Assembly: GCA_946186115.1 (NCBI GenBank)
Contig: CAMHLV010000004.1
Span: forward strand, 1 to 64,000
DNA length: 64,000 nt
Reading direction: 5' to 3'
Source of the DNA: an uncultured Prevotella sp.
Lineage (GTDB): Bacteria; Bacteroidota; Bacteroidia; Bacteroidales; Bacteroidaceae
The notes beneath the pieces were generated by a model. It saw nothing but the letters and a program-made list of their open reading frames with translations. It searched no databases and was not told where the DNA came from. Both the position numbers and the translations under genes were made by a program. Shown here piece after piece: positions 27,598 to 35,729 of the stretch; positions within the stretch are counted from its first letter, which is position 1, and every line of letters starts with the position of its first letter.

Positions 27598-28683
27598 ATG
27601 AAATCAGTAATCAAGTATATGGTTAAAGGAGCGTTAAGAGTTTTTTTGCCTTTTTACCTTTTTCCCTTTTTCCCATCGAATGTGGCGGCTCAAAAGATTG
27701 TTGCAGAGAAATCCACTGTTGACGTAGGGCGTACAGGCTATCAGGCTCCTATTACTGCAGTATTCGAGTTTCGCAACAAAGGTGGGCGAAAGTTGAGAAT
27801 AGAGAGTGTGCAGCCCGACTGCAATTGTACCGTGGTGGACTATCCGAAAGGAGAACTGGGAGAGCATTTCCAGATACGAATGACTTACGATGCACGTCAG
27901 TTGGGCCATTTCGATAAGCAGGCTGCAATCCGCTTAAGCGGTTCCAGTAAACTCCAGTATATCCGAATGAAGGGCGTAGTGCTTGAGCATTATGTCGATG
28001 TGTCGGGGCTGTATCCTGTGGATATGGGCGACCTGCGTCTGGACCGTCGCGATCTGGAGTTTGACGACATCAACCGTGGCGACCGGCAGGAGCAGCAGTT
28101 GCGCATCTATAACTACAGCACATCGCAGACGTATGAACCCAATCTGCTCCACCTGCCGCCATATCTGACCGCAGTGGTGCAGCCCGTACAGTTGAAGCCT
28201 GGCGATCAGGGTGTCATCACTGTGACGCTCAACTCGTCGAAACTCCACGACTACGGACTCACTCAGTCTTCGGTATATCTTGCAGGGCATTTAGGCGACA
28301 AGGTCAGTGCCGATCACGAAATAGGAGTCTCTGCTGTTATGCTGCCTTCTTTCTCTGGTGTCGCCGATGCCCAGTATCTGCCTAAGATTCAGTTGTCAAA
28401 GGAATCGGTTGACTTCATTTTCGACGGCAAGTCAAAGGCTACTGATGTCATCGATATTGTAAATACCGGACATGCAGTGCTCGACATCTCGTCGCTGCAG
28501 ATGTTTACTCCTGGTCTGCGTATCTCGCTCGACAAGAGCAGACTGCAGCCTGGCGAATATGCCAAACTGAAGATTACCGCCATGCGCAACGAATTGCTGC
28601 GTGTGCGCACTCGACCCCGTATCTTGATGATTACCAACGATCCTCAGAAACCCAAAGTTGTTATTGAAATCAATGCGCAATAA
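27598..28683 (+). CDS. DUF1573 (ASH/Ig-like) secreted protein
   Basis: A 361-residue protein of the DUF1573 family common in Bacteroidetes, with Ig-like ASH-type beta domains. The first has VFEFRNKGGRKLRIESVQPDCNC-type spacing with the CNC motif; later copies occur near residues 140-240 and 265-360. The N terminus is a signal sequence whose hydrophobic core is encoded by an 8-bp repeat (27643-27674: TTTTTGCC, TTTTTACC, TTTTTCCC twice). Function is not known; it may assist or anchor surface proteins. It follows the macroglobulin gene by 63 bp and its stop codon is the first TAA of a TAACGATAACG run. Confidence 0.8.
   Translation: MKSVIKYMVKGALRVFLPFYLFPFFPSNVAAQKIVAEKSTVDVGRTGYQAPITAVFEFRNKGGRKLRIESVQPDCNCTVVDYPKGELGEHFQIRMTYDARQLGHFDKQAAIRLSGSSKLQYIRMKGVVLEHYVDVSGLYPVDMGDLRLDRRDLEFDDINRGDRQEQQLRIYNYSTSQTYEPNLLHLPPYLTAVVQPVQLKPGDQGVITVTLNSSKLHDYGLTQSSVYLAGHLGDKVSADHEIGVSAVMLPSFSGVADAQYLPKIQLSKESVDFIFDGKSKATDVIDIVNTGHAVLDISSLQMFTPGLRISLDKSRLQPGEYAKLKITAMRNELLRVRTRPRILMITNDPQKPKVVIEINAQ
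27643..27674 (+). repeat. 8-bp tandem repeat encoding the signal peptide core
   Basis: Four units: TTTTTGCC, TTTTTACC, TTTTTCCC, TTTTTCCC. They give the Phe/Pro/Leu-rich hydrophobic core of the DUF1573 protein's signal sequence. Confidence 0.75.
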
Positions 28684-28714
28684 CGATAACGTTAACTATC
28701 AATTTCCAATTTCC

Positions 28715-29818
28715 ATGCAACATCCAGAGAACAGTTCAGAATATGCAGGCCTGCAGGTGAATAGCGGCGTAGAGCAGCCTGCCATCATCAATCCCTACTT
28801 GCAGCGCAACCGCTTCCGTCGCCGCGAGCTCTCTGCCGGCGAGATGGTGGAGGGCATCGTCAAGGGCGACGTCACCATCCTGTCGCAGGCCGTGACGCTG
28901 GTAGAGAGCGTCAACCCCGACCACCAGGCCAAGGCCCAGGAGGTCATCAATAAATGCCTGCCCTATAGCGGCAACAGCATACGTGTGGGTATCAGCGGCG
29001 TGCCTGGAGCAGGCAAGTCAACCAGTATCGACGAGTTTGGTATCCATGTGCTTAGTGAGTATGGTGGCAAACTGGCTGTGCTGGCCATCGACCCCTCATC
29101 AGAGCGCTCCAAAGGCAGTATTCTGGGTGACAAGACGCGTATGGAGAAACTTAGCGTACATCCCGACTCATTCATACGTCCTAGTCCAACGGCAGGTTCA
29201 CTGGGCGGTGTGGCCCGCAAGACTCGTGAGACCATTATCCTCTGCGAGGCTGCCGGATTCGACAAGATATTTGTTGAAACTGTCGGTGTTGGTCAGAGTG
29301 AGACGGCATGCCACTCTATGGTTGATTTCTTCCTGCTCATCCAGTTGGCTGGCACTGGTGATGAACTCCAGGGAATCAAGCGCGGCATAATGGAAATAGC
29401 CGACGGCATAATTATCAATAAGTGCGATGGTGAGAATGTCGATAAGTGCCAGATGGCTGCCACCAACTTCCGCAATGCCCTGCATTTCTTCCCGATGCCT
29501 GAGAGCGGATGGCTGCCTAAGGTGTTGTGCTACAGCGGATTCTACGGCATTGGTATAAAAGAAATATGGGACATGATATATGAGTACATCGACTTTGTCA
29601 AGCACAACGGATACTTTGACTACCGTCGTAATGAGCAGTCGAAATACTGGATGTACGAGAGCATCAACGAGAATCTACGTCTCAATTTCTACAATAATCC
29701 GGTAATTCAGCAGCAGTTGGAACAGTCGGAAAAATCTGTGCTTGCCGGACAGCAGACATCGTTTATGGCAGCCCAAAATCTGCTCGACGAATACTTCCGG
29801 CTGCTGAATGAACGTTGA
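28715..29818 (+). CDS. meaB: MeaB-like GTPase (methylmalonyl-CoA mutase chaperone)
   Basis: A 367-residue SIMIBI-class G3E GTPase. Walker A is GVPGAGKS at residues 95-102; DPSSERSKGSILGDKTRM and IRPSPTAGSLGGVARKTRE are family signatures; ETVGVGQSE covers the switch region and NKCDGE the base-specificity motif. MeaB loads and protects the B12 cofactor of methylmalonyl-CoA mutase, used in the propionate pathway of Bacteroidetes. The mutase genes are not in the window. The start is ATG 28715, because the open frame further upstream overlaps the DUF1573 gene and a repeat tract. ispH follows 40 bp later. Confidence 0.93.
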   Translation: MQHPENSSEYAGLQVNSGVEQPAIINPYLQRNRFRRRELSAGEMVEGIVKGDVTILSQAVTLVESVNPDHQAKAQEVINKCLPYSGNSIRVGISGVPGAGKSTSIDEFGIHVLSEYGGKLAVLAIDPSSERSKGSILGDKTRMEKLSVHPDSFIRPSPTAGSLGGVARKTRETIILCEAAGFDKIFVETVGVGQSETACHSMVDFFLLIQLAGTGDELQGIKRGIMEIADGIIINKCDGENVDKCQMAATNFRNALHFFPMPESGWLPKVLCYSGFYGIGIKEIWDMIYEYIDFVKHNGYFDYRRNEQSKYWMYESINENLRLNFYNNPVIQQQLEQSEKSVLAGQQTSFMAAQNLLDEYFRLLNER

Positions 29819-29858
29819 ACATTGATCGGTAGAAAATTATTCACTTTTACCTTAATAT

Positions 29859-30731
29859 ATGCAGATTGAGATTGACAACGGTAGCGGTTTCTGCTTTGGA
29901 GTGACAACTGCCATCAAGAAAGCCGAAGAAGAATTGGCCAAGGGTACACCGCTCTATTGCCTTGGTGATATAGTGCACAATGGTATGGAGTGTGAGCGCT
30001 TGCGACAGATGGGGCTCGTCACCATTGACCACGACCAGATGCGCCAACTCCACGATGTCAAGGTGCTGCTGCGTGCCCATGGCGAACCCCCTGAAACCTA
30101 CGAGTTGGCCCGAAAAAACAACATCGAAATCATCGATGCCACATGCCCTGTGGTATTACAGCTTCAGAAACGCATCAAGAAACAATATGAAGCCTCCCCC
30201 AATGGGGGGAGGTTGGAGGGGGCTCCTCAGATTGTCATCTTCGGAAAGAAAGGCCATGCTGAGGTGTTGGGACTTGTTGGCCAGACAAAGTCTTCGGCTA
30301 TAGTCATTGAAAACTTCGACGAGGCGAAAAAGCTCGACTTCTCGCGCGATATTTACCTATATTCGCAGACCACAAAGTCGCTCGACGAGTTCCGCCGCAT
30401 CATAGAGTACATCCAGACTCATATTACTTCCGGCGCAACCTTTCGTTCCTTCGATACCATTTGCCGCTCTGTGGCCAACCGCATGCCGAATATCTCGCAG
30501 TTTGCTGCCCGTCATGACTTGATACTTTTCGTTTGCGGGCGTAAGAGTTCAAACGGCAAGGTGTTGTTCAATGAGTGCATGCGTGTCAACCCCAACAGCC
30601 ACCTTATCGAAGGTCCAGAAGAGATTGATTCTGCATGGCTACAGGGTATTCAGACTGTTGGTATCTGCGGAGCCACAAGCACACCGAAGTGGCTCATGGA
30701 GCAGTGCCGCGATGCCCTGCAAACTTCGTAA
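29859..30731 (+). CDS. ispH: 4-hydroxy-3-methylbut-2-enyl diphosphate reductase
   Basis: A 290-residue iron-sulfur enzyme for the last step of the MEP isoprenoid pathway, making IPP and DMAPP. The three cluster Cys are Cys12, Cys96 and Cys202. Other signatures are LRAHGEPPETYE, IIDATCPVV, FGKKGHAEVLGL, YSQTTKS and GICGATSTPKWL. Residues about 111-123 come from a GC-rich palindromic insert (30193-30226) in a variable loop just before the conserved QIVIFGKKGHAE strand; the frame is kept. cmk, which I recall as its usual neighbour in Bacteroidales, is 14 kb away across the pectin operon. Confidence 0.96.
   Translation: MQIEIDNGSGFCFGVTTAIKKAEEELAKGTPLYCLGDIVHNGMECERLRQMGLVTIDHDQMRQLHDVKVLLRAHGEPPETYELARKNNIEIIDATCPVVLQLQKRIKKQYEASPNGGRLEGAPQIVIFGKKGHAEVLGLVGQTKSSAIVIENFDEAKKLDFSRDIYLYSQTTKSLDEFRRIIEYIQTHITSGATFRSFDTICRSVANRMPNISQFAARHDLILFVCGRKSSNGKVLFNECMRVNPNSHLIEGPEEIDSAWLQGIQTVGICGATSTPKWLMEQCRDALQTS
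30193..30226. repeat. GC-rich palindromic insert in ispH
   Basis: CCTCCCCC (30193-30200), loop AATG, GGGGGAGG (30205-30212), then GGAGGGGGCTCC (30215-30226). Shares CCAATGG and GAGGGGGCT with the insert in cmk. Confidence 0.7.
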
Positions 30732-30784
30732 TCGTTTACGTTGATGTATTATTATAAAAACAAACTACTTTCTCCTAAAATTCG

Positions 30785-30792
30785 TATTTTTG
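30785..30792 (+). promoter_or_regulatory. Likely -7 element of the pectin operon
   Basis: TATTTTTG, 40 bp before the first lyase gene. No matching TTTG element is seen at about 20 nt upstream, so activation by a regulator is likely. Confidence 0.5.
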
Positions 30793-30832
30793 CACCAAAT
30801 AACCAAAGCTATTAATAATATAAACTACTAAT

Positions 30833-33800
30833 ATGGGAATATCTTTACTTAAACGTGCATCACTTTTCTCGCTGGTGCTATTGTGCTGTGTTAATGCTTC
30901 ATGGGCCATTGGTGGCGACGGTCTTTACTTTATTCAGACTTTTGAGGACCTCACTACCTTCCCGGAAACCAAGCCAGCGACGGAGGTCGCCTTCAATGTT
31001 GATGGTCAAGGAGAATGGCTTTATTTAGGAGCCTTCCAGGCAACCAATGCTGATTATATCCCAGACGGGTCGGAGCATAATCTGCGAATGCCGAAGAGCG
31101 GCTCGTATGTGATTACTCCTCTTTTTAGCAATGGCGTGAGTCGCGTAACCTTCGATATAGGACGTTCATCGTTGAAGGTATATACATCTGCCGATGGAGG
31201 CTCCACCTGGACAGAGGCAGAGCAGAGCATCACTGGCAAGAAAGTTATGGTGACAGTAAACAGTGACGTAGTTAACCGCATCAAGATTGCCAACGACGCT
31301 TCTAAGGATGCCGATATCGATAATATTGCCGTATTTGCCCAAACTTTTGATACTCCCGTAGAACTGGCTACTGGCGATGCTTCAGATATCACTTCTACCA
31401 GTGCAGTCTTGAGTGGCAGCATCACTAAAAAGGATCAGGAGGTGACGGAGGTGGGCTTCGTATGGAGTGCTATCAATAAGGAGCCCGGGCTGAGCGACAA
31501 TGTGGCCGCTGCAAGCACAGTAGCTGATAACTTCACAGTGACGCTGAATGAACTGCGCGAGGGTGCTACCATATACTATCGAGCATACGCAAAGTATGGC
31601 GACACTCAGACCTACGGCCATGTCAAGTCGTTTAAGACGCTGATAGATGAGACGGCACAAATTATTGATGAACAAGGACGCTATTTCGTGCAGGACTTTG
31701 AAGACCAGACGACCTATCCTGCCAACTCATCTGCTCAGGATACTGAATTCTATGTTGCCGGACAGGGTACGTGGATCTACACCAAGGCAGGCATTTCTAC
31801 CAACAGCAGCTACACCAACGGTTCTACTGCCAACCTGCGTATGCCGAAAAACGGCTCTTATGTTATCACGCCTATTCTGAACAGCGGTGTGAAGAAGGTG
31901 ACGTGGATTCAGACCCGCAAGGAGGTGACGGCCTATACATCGACCGACGGCGGTGCCACTTGGGCTTCTGCCACAATCACCAGCAGCGACAATCTGCGCA
32001 CCGTAGAGGTGAACAGCCTCACCGTGAACCGCATCAAACTGGCCAACGATACGAGCGGTGATGCCGACATCGACGACCTGACGGTATATGCACAGGCCTT
32101 TGGCATACCTGCTACTGTGGCTACTGGAGAGGCAACGAATATCACAAAGAATACCGCTGAGGTCAGCGGACAGATAGTCGATGCTGGCGACCAGCCTATT
32201 ACACAGGCCGGTATTATCTGGAGTCTCAATGCCCAGCCCACTTTGGCCGACAACATTGTTGAGGTGGAAGACGTGAAGAATCTGACGGAGTTCTCGCTGC
32301 TCATCACCGGACTGAAGGCCGAGCAAACAGTCTATTACCGTGCTTTCGTGCTATCGAATGCAGGCTATGCCTATGGTGACGTGAAGAACTTCACTACTGC
32401 CGAGGCCACGATAGCCATCGTACAGACAAGTGATGTCACCAAGAGCGGCAAGAAGTACCGTCTGGGCGGCGTCGTTACCGACGATGGTGGAATGGAATTG
32501 CAGGAGGTCGGTATCATCTACGGCACTTCGACCGGTCTCAATTATAATAGTGGTACGCGCGTAGCCATGAGCCGGCCGTCGTATAAGTTCTCTACTGCCG
32601 TACAGCTGGAGGAGGCTACTACCTATTTCGTGCGTGCTTATGCCATTACTGCCAAGGGAACATCCTATGGTGAGGAAAAGCGATTTGTGACAGACGACAT
32701 CCCCGAGACACCAGACGAGATCTTGGGCGATGTCATCTGGTGTGCTCCTGACGGCAACGATGCTACGGCTGACGGTTCCGAACAATATCCCTTCTTCGAC
32801 CTGCAGAAGGCAGTAGCTATGGCACAACCTGGCGACCGCATCTGGATGAAGGCTGGCACGTATGTCTATGACAAGCGCATTAACATTGACGATACCAATG
32901 GCGAGCCCGACAAGATGATCGAGCTCTTCGGAAAGGACGGACAGGCAGTGCTCGACTTCTCGGGAATGCCCTATCACTCTCACTCCAACAATCCCTATCA
33001 GGGCGTGCGCCTGACCAGCAGCTACTGGCACTTTAAGAATATTGACATCTGCAATGCCTCTGACAATGGTCTGCTTATCGAGCGCAACAAGCCTACTGGC
33101 GGTTCGGCATCAGACATCATCAACCGCACTCAGGATGGTCATGACAACATCATCGAGTTGTGTAACTTCTACCGCAATGGCGACACTGGCTTGCAGATGA
33201 AGAACCTGGCCGCCAACAACAAAGTCATCAATTGCGACTCCTACCTGAACTGTGATGAGGACGAGGGTGATGCCGACGGTTTTGCTCCCAAGCTCTCTGT
33301 CGGCGACAACAACTACTTCTACGGTTGCCGTGCCTGGGCCAACTCGGACGACGGCTGGGACGTGTTCTACAAGAAGGAGGGCGGTTTCGGCGACAACATG
33401 ACTGTTATCATTGAGAACAGCATCAGTTATAAGAACGGATTCCTCAGCCTTGACAAGGTAGCACCCAAGGGTAATGGCAACGGATTTAAGTGCGGCTCCA
33501 ATCAGGGCGCGATGAATGTGTATATGAATCGCTGTCTGGCTGTCTATAACAAGGCTAAGGGCTTCGACCAGAACCACAACGCCGGTGACATCATCCTGAA
33601 CAACTGTACGGGTATCACCAACACCAGTGTGCTGGCTAGCAGCAGCGACAAGACCTACTCATACCGCATCTACGAGAGCATCGCCAGCGGACATGAGGTG
33701 CGCCTTACCAACTGTGTGGCTATCAATGACAACGCTACTACTGACAAACCAAATACCCCGTCAGATGGTCATGGCAAGAACAGCCAGTGGGGACGTTTCG

Positions 33801-34363
33801 AGGTTGACGAGTCGCTCAGCGGTCTGACTGTCACTACTAGTGAATTTATGAGTGCCTTCCCAGAACTGTTTGTCGATGTGACCAACCATGAGGAGCTGGT
33901 AGCTCAGCGCGATGAGGACGGCAACCTGCCCGAGACCACCTTTGCACATCTCAAGGAGACATCGCAGTCGCTCATCGACAAGGGTACGAAGATTGATGCC
34001 ACCAACTATCGTGGCATTGACATCAACGGTATAGAGTACGAGGGTGAGGCTCCCGACTTGGGTGCATACGAGTATGGTGGTGAATTCACCGACATCCGTG
34101 TCGTCAGTCAGGAATCAGAAGACAATAGTGTGCGACTCTTCCAGGCGCAGAACGGCGTGCTCTTTGTTACCGTAAATGGCGGTAAGGGTGCCGACTCCTA
34201 TCATGCTTCCCTCTACGACGCTTCCGGTCGCATTATTGGCAAGCATGTGTTCAGCGGTCAGACTACCTCTATCCGCCTGCCACAAGGTGCCAACGGAATT
34301 GTGGTGCTAAAGGTGGAAGGCGGCAATGGCTTCCGTGGTGCCGTCAAGGCAATGGTGAGATAA
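30833..34363 (+). CDS. PL9-type pectate lyase with repeated binding and FN3-like modules
   Basis: An 1176-residue secreted protein. Order: signal peptide to about residue 26; a beta-sandwich module (30-175); an FN3-like domain; a second copy of the module (280-422); two more FN3-like domains; then a PL9 right-handed parallel beta-helix (about 635-1085); and a C-terminal sorting-type domain. The lyase part has the shared PL9 words of this operon: DNGLLIERN, RNGDTGLQMK, EGDADGFAPK (calcium-site region), ANSDDGWD and GNGNGFK. Lys886 in the last is a candidate for the catalytic base, by analogy with Pel9A; this is inference. PL9 enzymes cut polygalacturonan or rhamnogalacturonan by beta-elimination. 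The tail, with DASGRIIGKHVFSGQ, fits a type IX secretion signal. First gene of the operon. Confidence 0.85.
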   Translation: MGISLLKRASLFSLVLLCCVNASWAIGGDGLYFIQTFEDLTTFPETKPATEVAFNVDGQGEWLYLGAFQATNADYIPDGSEHNLRMPKSGSYVITPLFSNGVSRVTFDIGRSSLKVYTSADGGSTWTEAEQSITGKKVMVTVNSDVVNRIKIANDASKDADIDNIAVFAQTFDTPVELATGDASDITSTSAVLSGSITKKDQEVTEVGFVWSAINKEPGLSDNVAAASTVADNFTVTLNELREGATIYYRAYAKYGDTQTYGHVKSFKTLIDETAQIIDEQGRYFVQDFEDQTTYPANSSAQDTEFYVAGQGTWIYTKAGISTNSSYTNGSTANLRMPKNGSYVITPILNSGVKKVTWIQTRKEVTAYTSTDGGATWASATITSSDNLRTVEVNSLTVNRIKLANDTSGDADIDDLTVYAQAFGIPATVATGEATNITKNTAEVSGQIVDAGDQPITQAGIIWSLNAQPTLADNIVEVEDVKNLTEFSLLITGLKAEQTVYYRAFVLSNAGYAYGDVKNFTTAEATIAIVQTSDVTKSGKKYRLGGVVTDDGGMELQEVGIIYGTSTGLNYNSGTRVAMSRPSYKFSTAVQLEEATTYFVRAYAITAKGTSYGEEKRFVTDDIPETPDEILGDVIWCAPDGNDATADGSEQYPFFDLQKAVAMAQPGDRIWMKAGTYVYDKRINIDDTNGEPDKMIELFGKDGQAVLDFSGMPYHSHSNNPYQGVRLTSSYWHFKNIDICNASDNGLLIERNKPTGGSASDIINRTQDGHDNIIELCNFYRNGDTGLQMKNLAANNKVINCDSYLNCDEDEGDADGFAPKLSVGDNNYFYGCRAWANSDDGWDVFYKKEGGFGDNMTVIIENSISYKNGFLSLDKVAPKGNGNGFKCGSNQGAMNVYMNRCLAVYNKAKGFDQNHNAGDIILNNCTGITNTSVLASSSDKTYSYRIYESIASGHEVRLTNCVAINDNATTDKPNTPSDGHGKNSQWGRFEVDESLSGLTVTTSEFMSAFPELFVDVTNHEELVAQRDEDGNLPETTFAHLKETSQSLIDKGTKIDATNYRGIDINGIEYEGEAPDLGAYEYGGEFTDIRVVSQESEDNSVRLFQAQNGVLFVTVNGGKGADSYHASLYDASGRIIGKHVFSGQTTSIRLPQGANGIVVLKVEGGNGFRGAVKAMVR

Positions 34364-34400
34364 TTACCAACGGAACAACAAAGACTAATATGATATACAG

Positions 34401-35696
34401 ATGAAAAGAATATTACTCTCATGTGCAGTGGCTTTGACACAGCTTCTTTATGTTCAGGCCCAGACTCCGCTGAGTGAGTATGACCTGAACCGCCCGTTTG
34501 GATGGGGGGCTCAGGCTGGTTTTGAAGTTACTGGTGGCACAGGCGGTACTGAGGTTGTAGTGACCACAGAGACCGAGTTCGATAATGCCATCAATACGAA
34601 AGATCCTGTCACTAAGGAGCGTGACGTACCGATGATAATCTACGTCAAGGGTGAGATAGAGTTCAAGGCTATGCATACATGGCATGTCAAGAACAAGACC
34701 ATCCTCGGCTTGCCTGGTTCCAGAATCTTCAGCAAGGACCGTACAAAGAAGAACAGTGGTATCATGAAGTTCAGCAGCGGCAGCGGTGCCGACTCGGAGA
34801 ATATCATCCTGCGCAATCTGATGATACAGGGTGCCGGAGCCTACGACGTTGATGGTGATGATGCTCTGCTGTTTCAGGGTGTCAAGCGAATATGGGTTGA
34901 CCACTGCACTATCGGCGATGGTGTTGACAGCAGCTTCGACTGTAACCACGAGTCAGACTATGTGTGTGTGACGTGGTGCCGCTTCATTTACAAAATTGCC
35001 CCGTTGGGAGGAGGCTCGGGCGGCAGCGATGATCATCGCTACTGCAATACATGGGGCAGCAGCGACAAGGCCACGGAGAGCGTTGACCACCTGAATACCA
35101 CCTTCGCCAACTGCTGGTGGGACAGCGGCTGTATGGAGCGTTGTCCGCGTGTCCGTTTTGGCAAGGTGCATATCGTCAACTGCTACTACACCAATACTGG
35201 CAACAATTATAGTATAGGCTATGGCTACAAATCGAACATATATGCCGAGAAGTGCTGGTTCGGTGACGGTGTGGCTGTTGACAAAGACTATACCGACCCC
35301 AAGCACGGCTATGCAGATTATAATTACCAACTGGTGGAATGCATGAAAAACAATATTGCCTTAGATGCCAAGAAGCAGGATGTGGGCGGTGCCGAATATT
35401 TCGATCCCGACCAGTATTATAGCTATGAGGGTTTCGATGTCAGTCTTGTCCCCTCTGTTGTTGGCAATGAAGCTACTGGTGCCGGTGCTAATCTCATGGT
35501 AGAGGTGGGCAAGGGCGTGACGGGATATGCCAATGGCTCCCCGACAGCCATAGAGTCCTTTGACGTGAGTACTCCTCATTCGGCCGACTTCTATTCCATA
35601 TCAGGCACACAGCAGCAGGGCTTGCGACGTGGCATGAACATTGTCCGTCAGCGTATGGGCGACGGCACGGTGAAAGTGATGAAGGTGAAAATGTGA
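34401..35696 (+). CDS. PL1 family pectate lyase
   Basis: A 431-residue secreted beta-helix enzyme with a signal peptide ending near LLYVQAQ. PL1 signatures: NKTILGLPGSRI, ENIILRNLMIQG, the RIWVDHCTIGDG word, and SGCMERCPRVRFGKVHIVNC with the conserved Arg. It cuts alpha-1,4-galacturonan by beta-elimination in a calcium-dependent manner. The last 50 residues (SGTQQQGLRRGMNIVRQ...) are a short C-terminal tail ending in VKVMKVKM, similar in position to the sorting tails of its neighbours. It lies between two PL9 genes, 37 and 33 bp from them, on the same strand. Confidence 0.92.
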   Translation: MKRILLSCAVALTQLLYVQAQTPLSEYDLNRPFGWGAQAGFEVTGGTGGTEVVVTTETEFDNAINTKDPVTKERDVPMIIYVKGEIEFKAMHTWHVKNKTILGLPGSRIFSKDRTKKNSGIMKFSSGSGADSENIILRNLMIQGAGAYDVDGDDALLFQGVKRIWVDHCTIGDGVDSSFDCNHESDYVCVTWCRFIYKIAPLGGGSGGSDDHRYCNTWGSSDKATESVDHLNTTFANCWWDSGCMERCPRVRFGKVHIVNCYYTNTGNNYSIGYGYKSNIYAEKCWFGDGVAVDKDYTDPKHGYADYNYQLVECMKNNIALDAKKQDVGGAEYFDPDQYYSYEGFDVSLVPSVVGNEATGAGANLMVEVGKGVTGYANGSPTAIESFDVSTPHSADFYSISGTQQQGLRRGMNIVRQRMGDGTVKVMKVKM

Positions 35697-35729
35697 TGAA
35701 ATAAACCAAAACAACTAATAAATACTGTT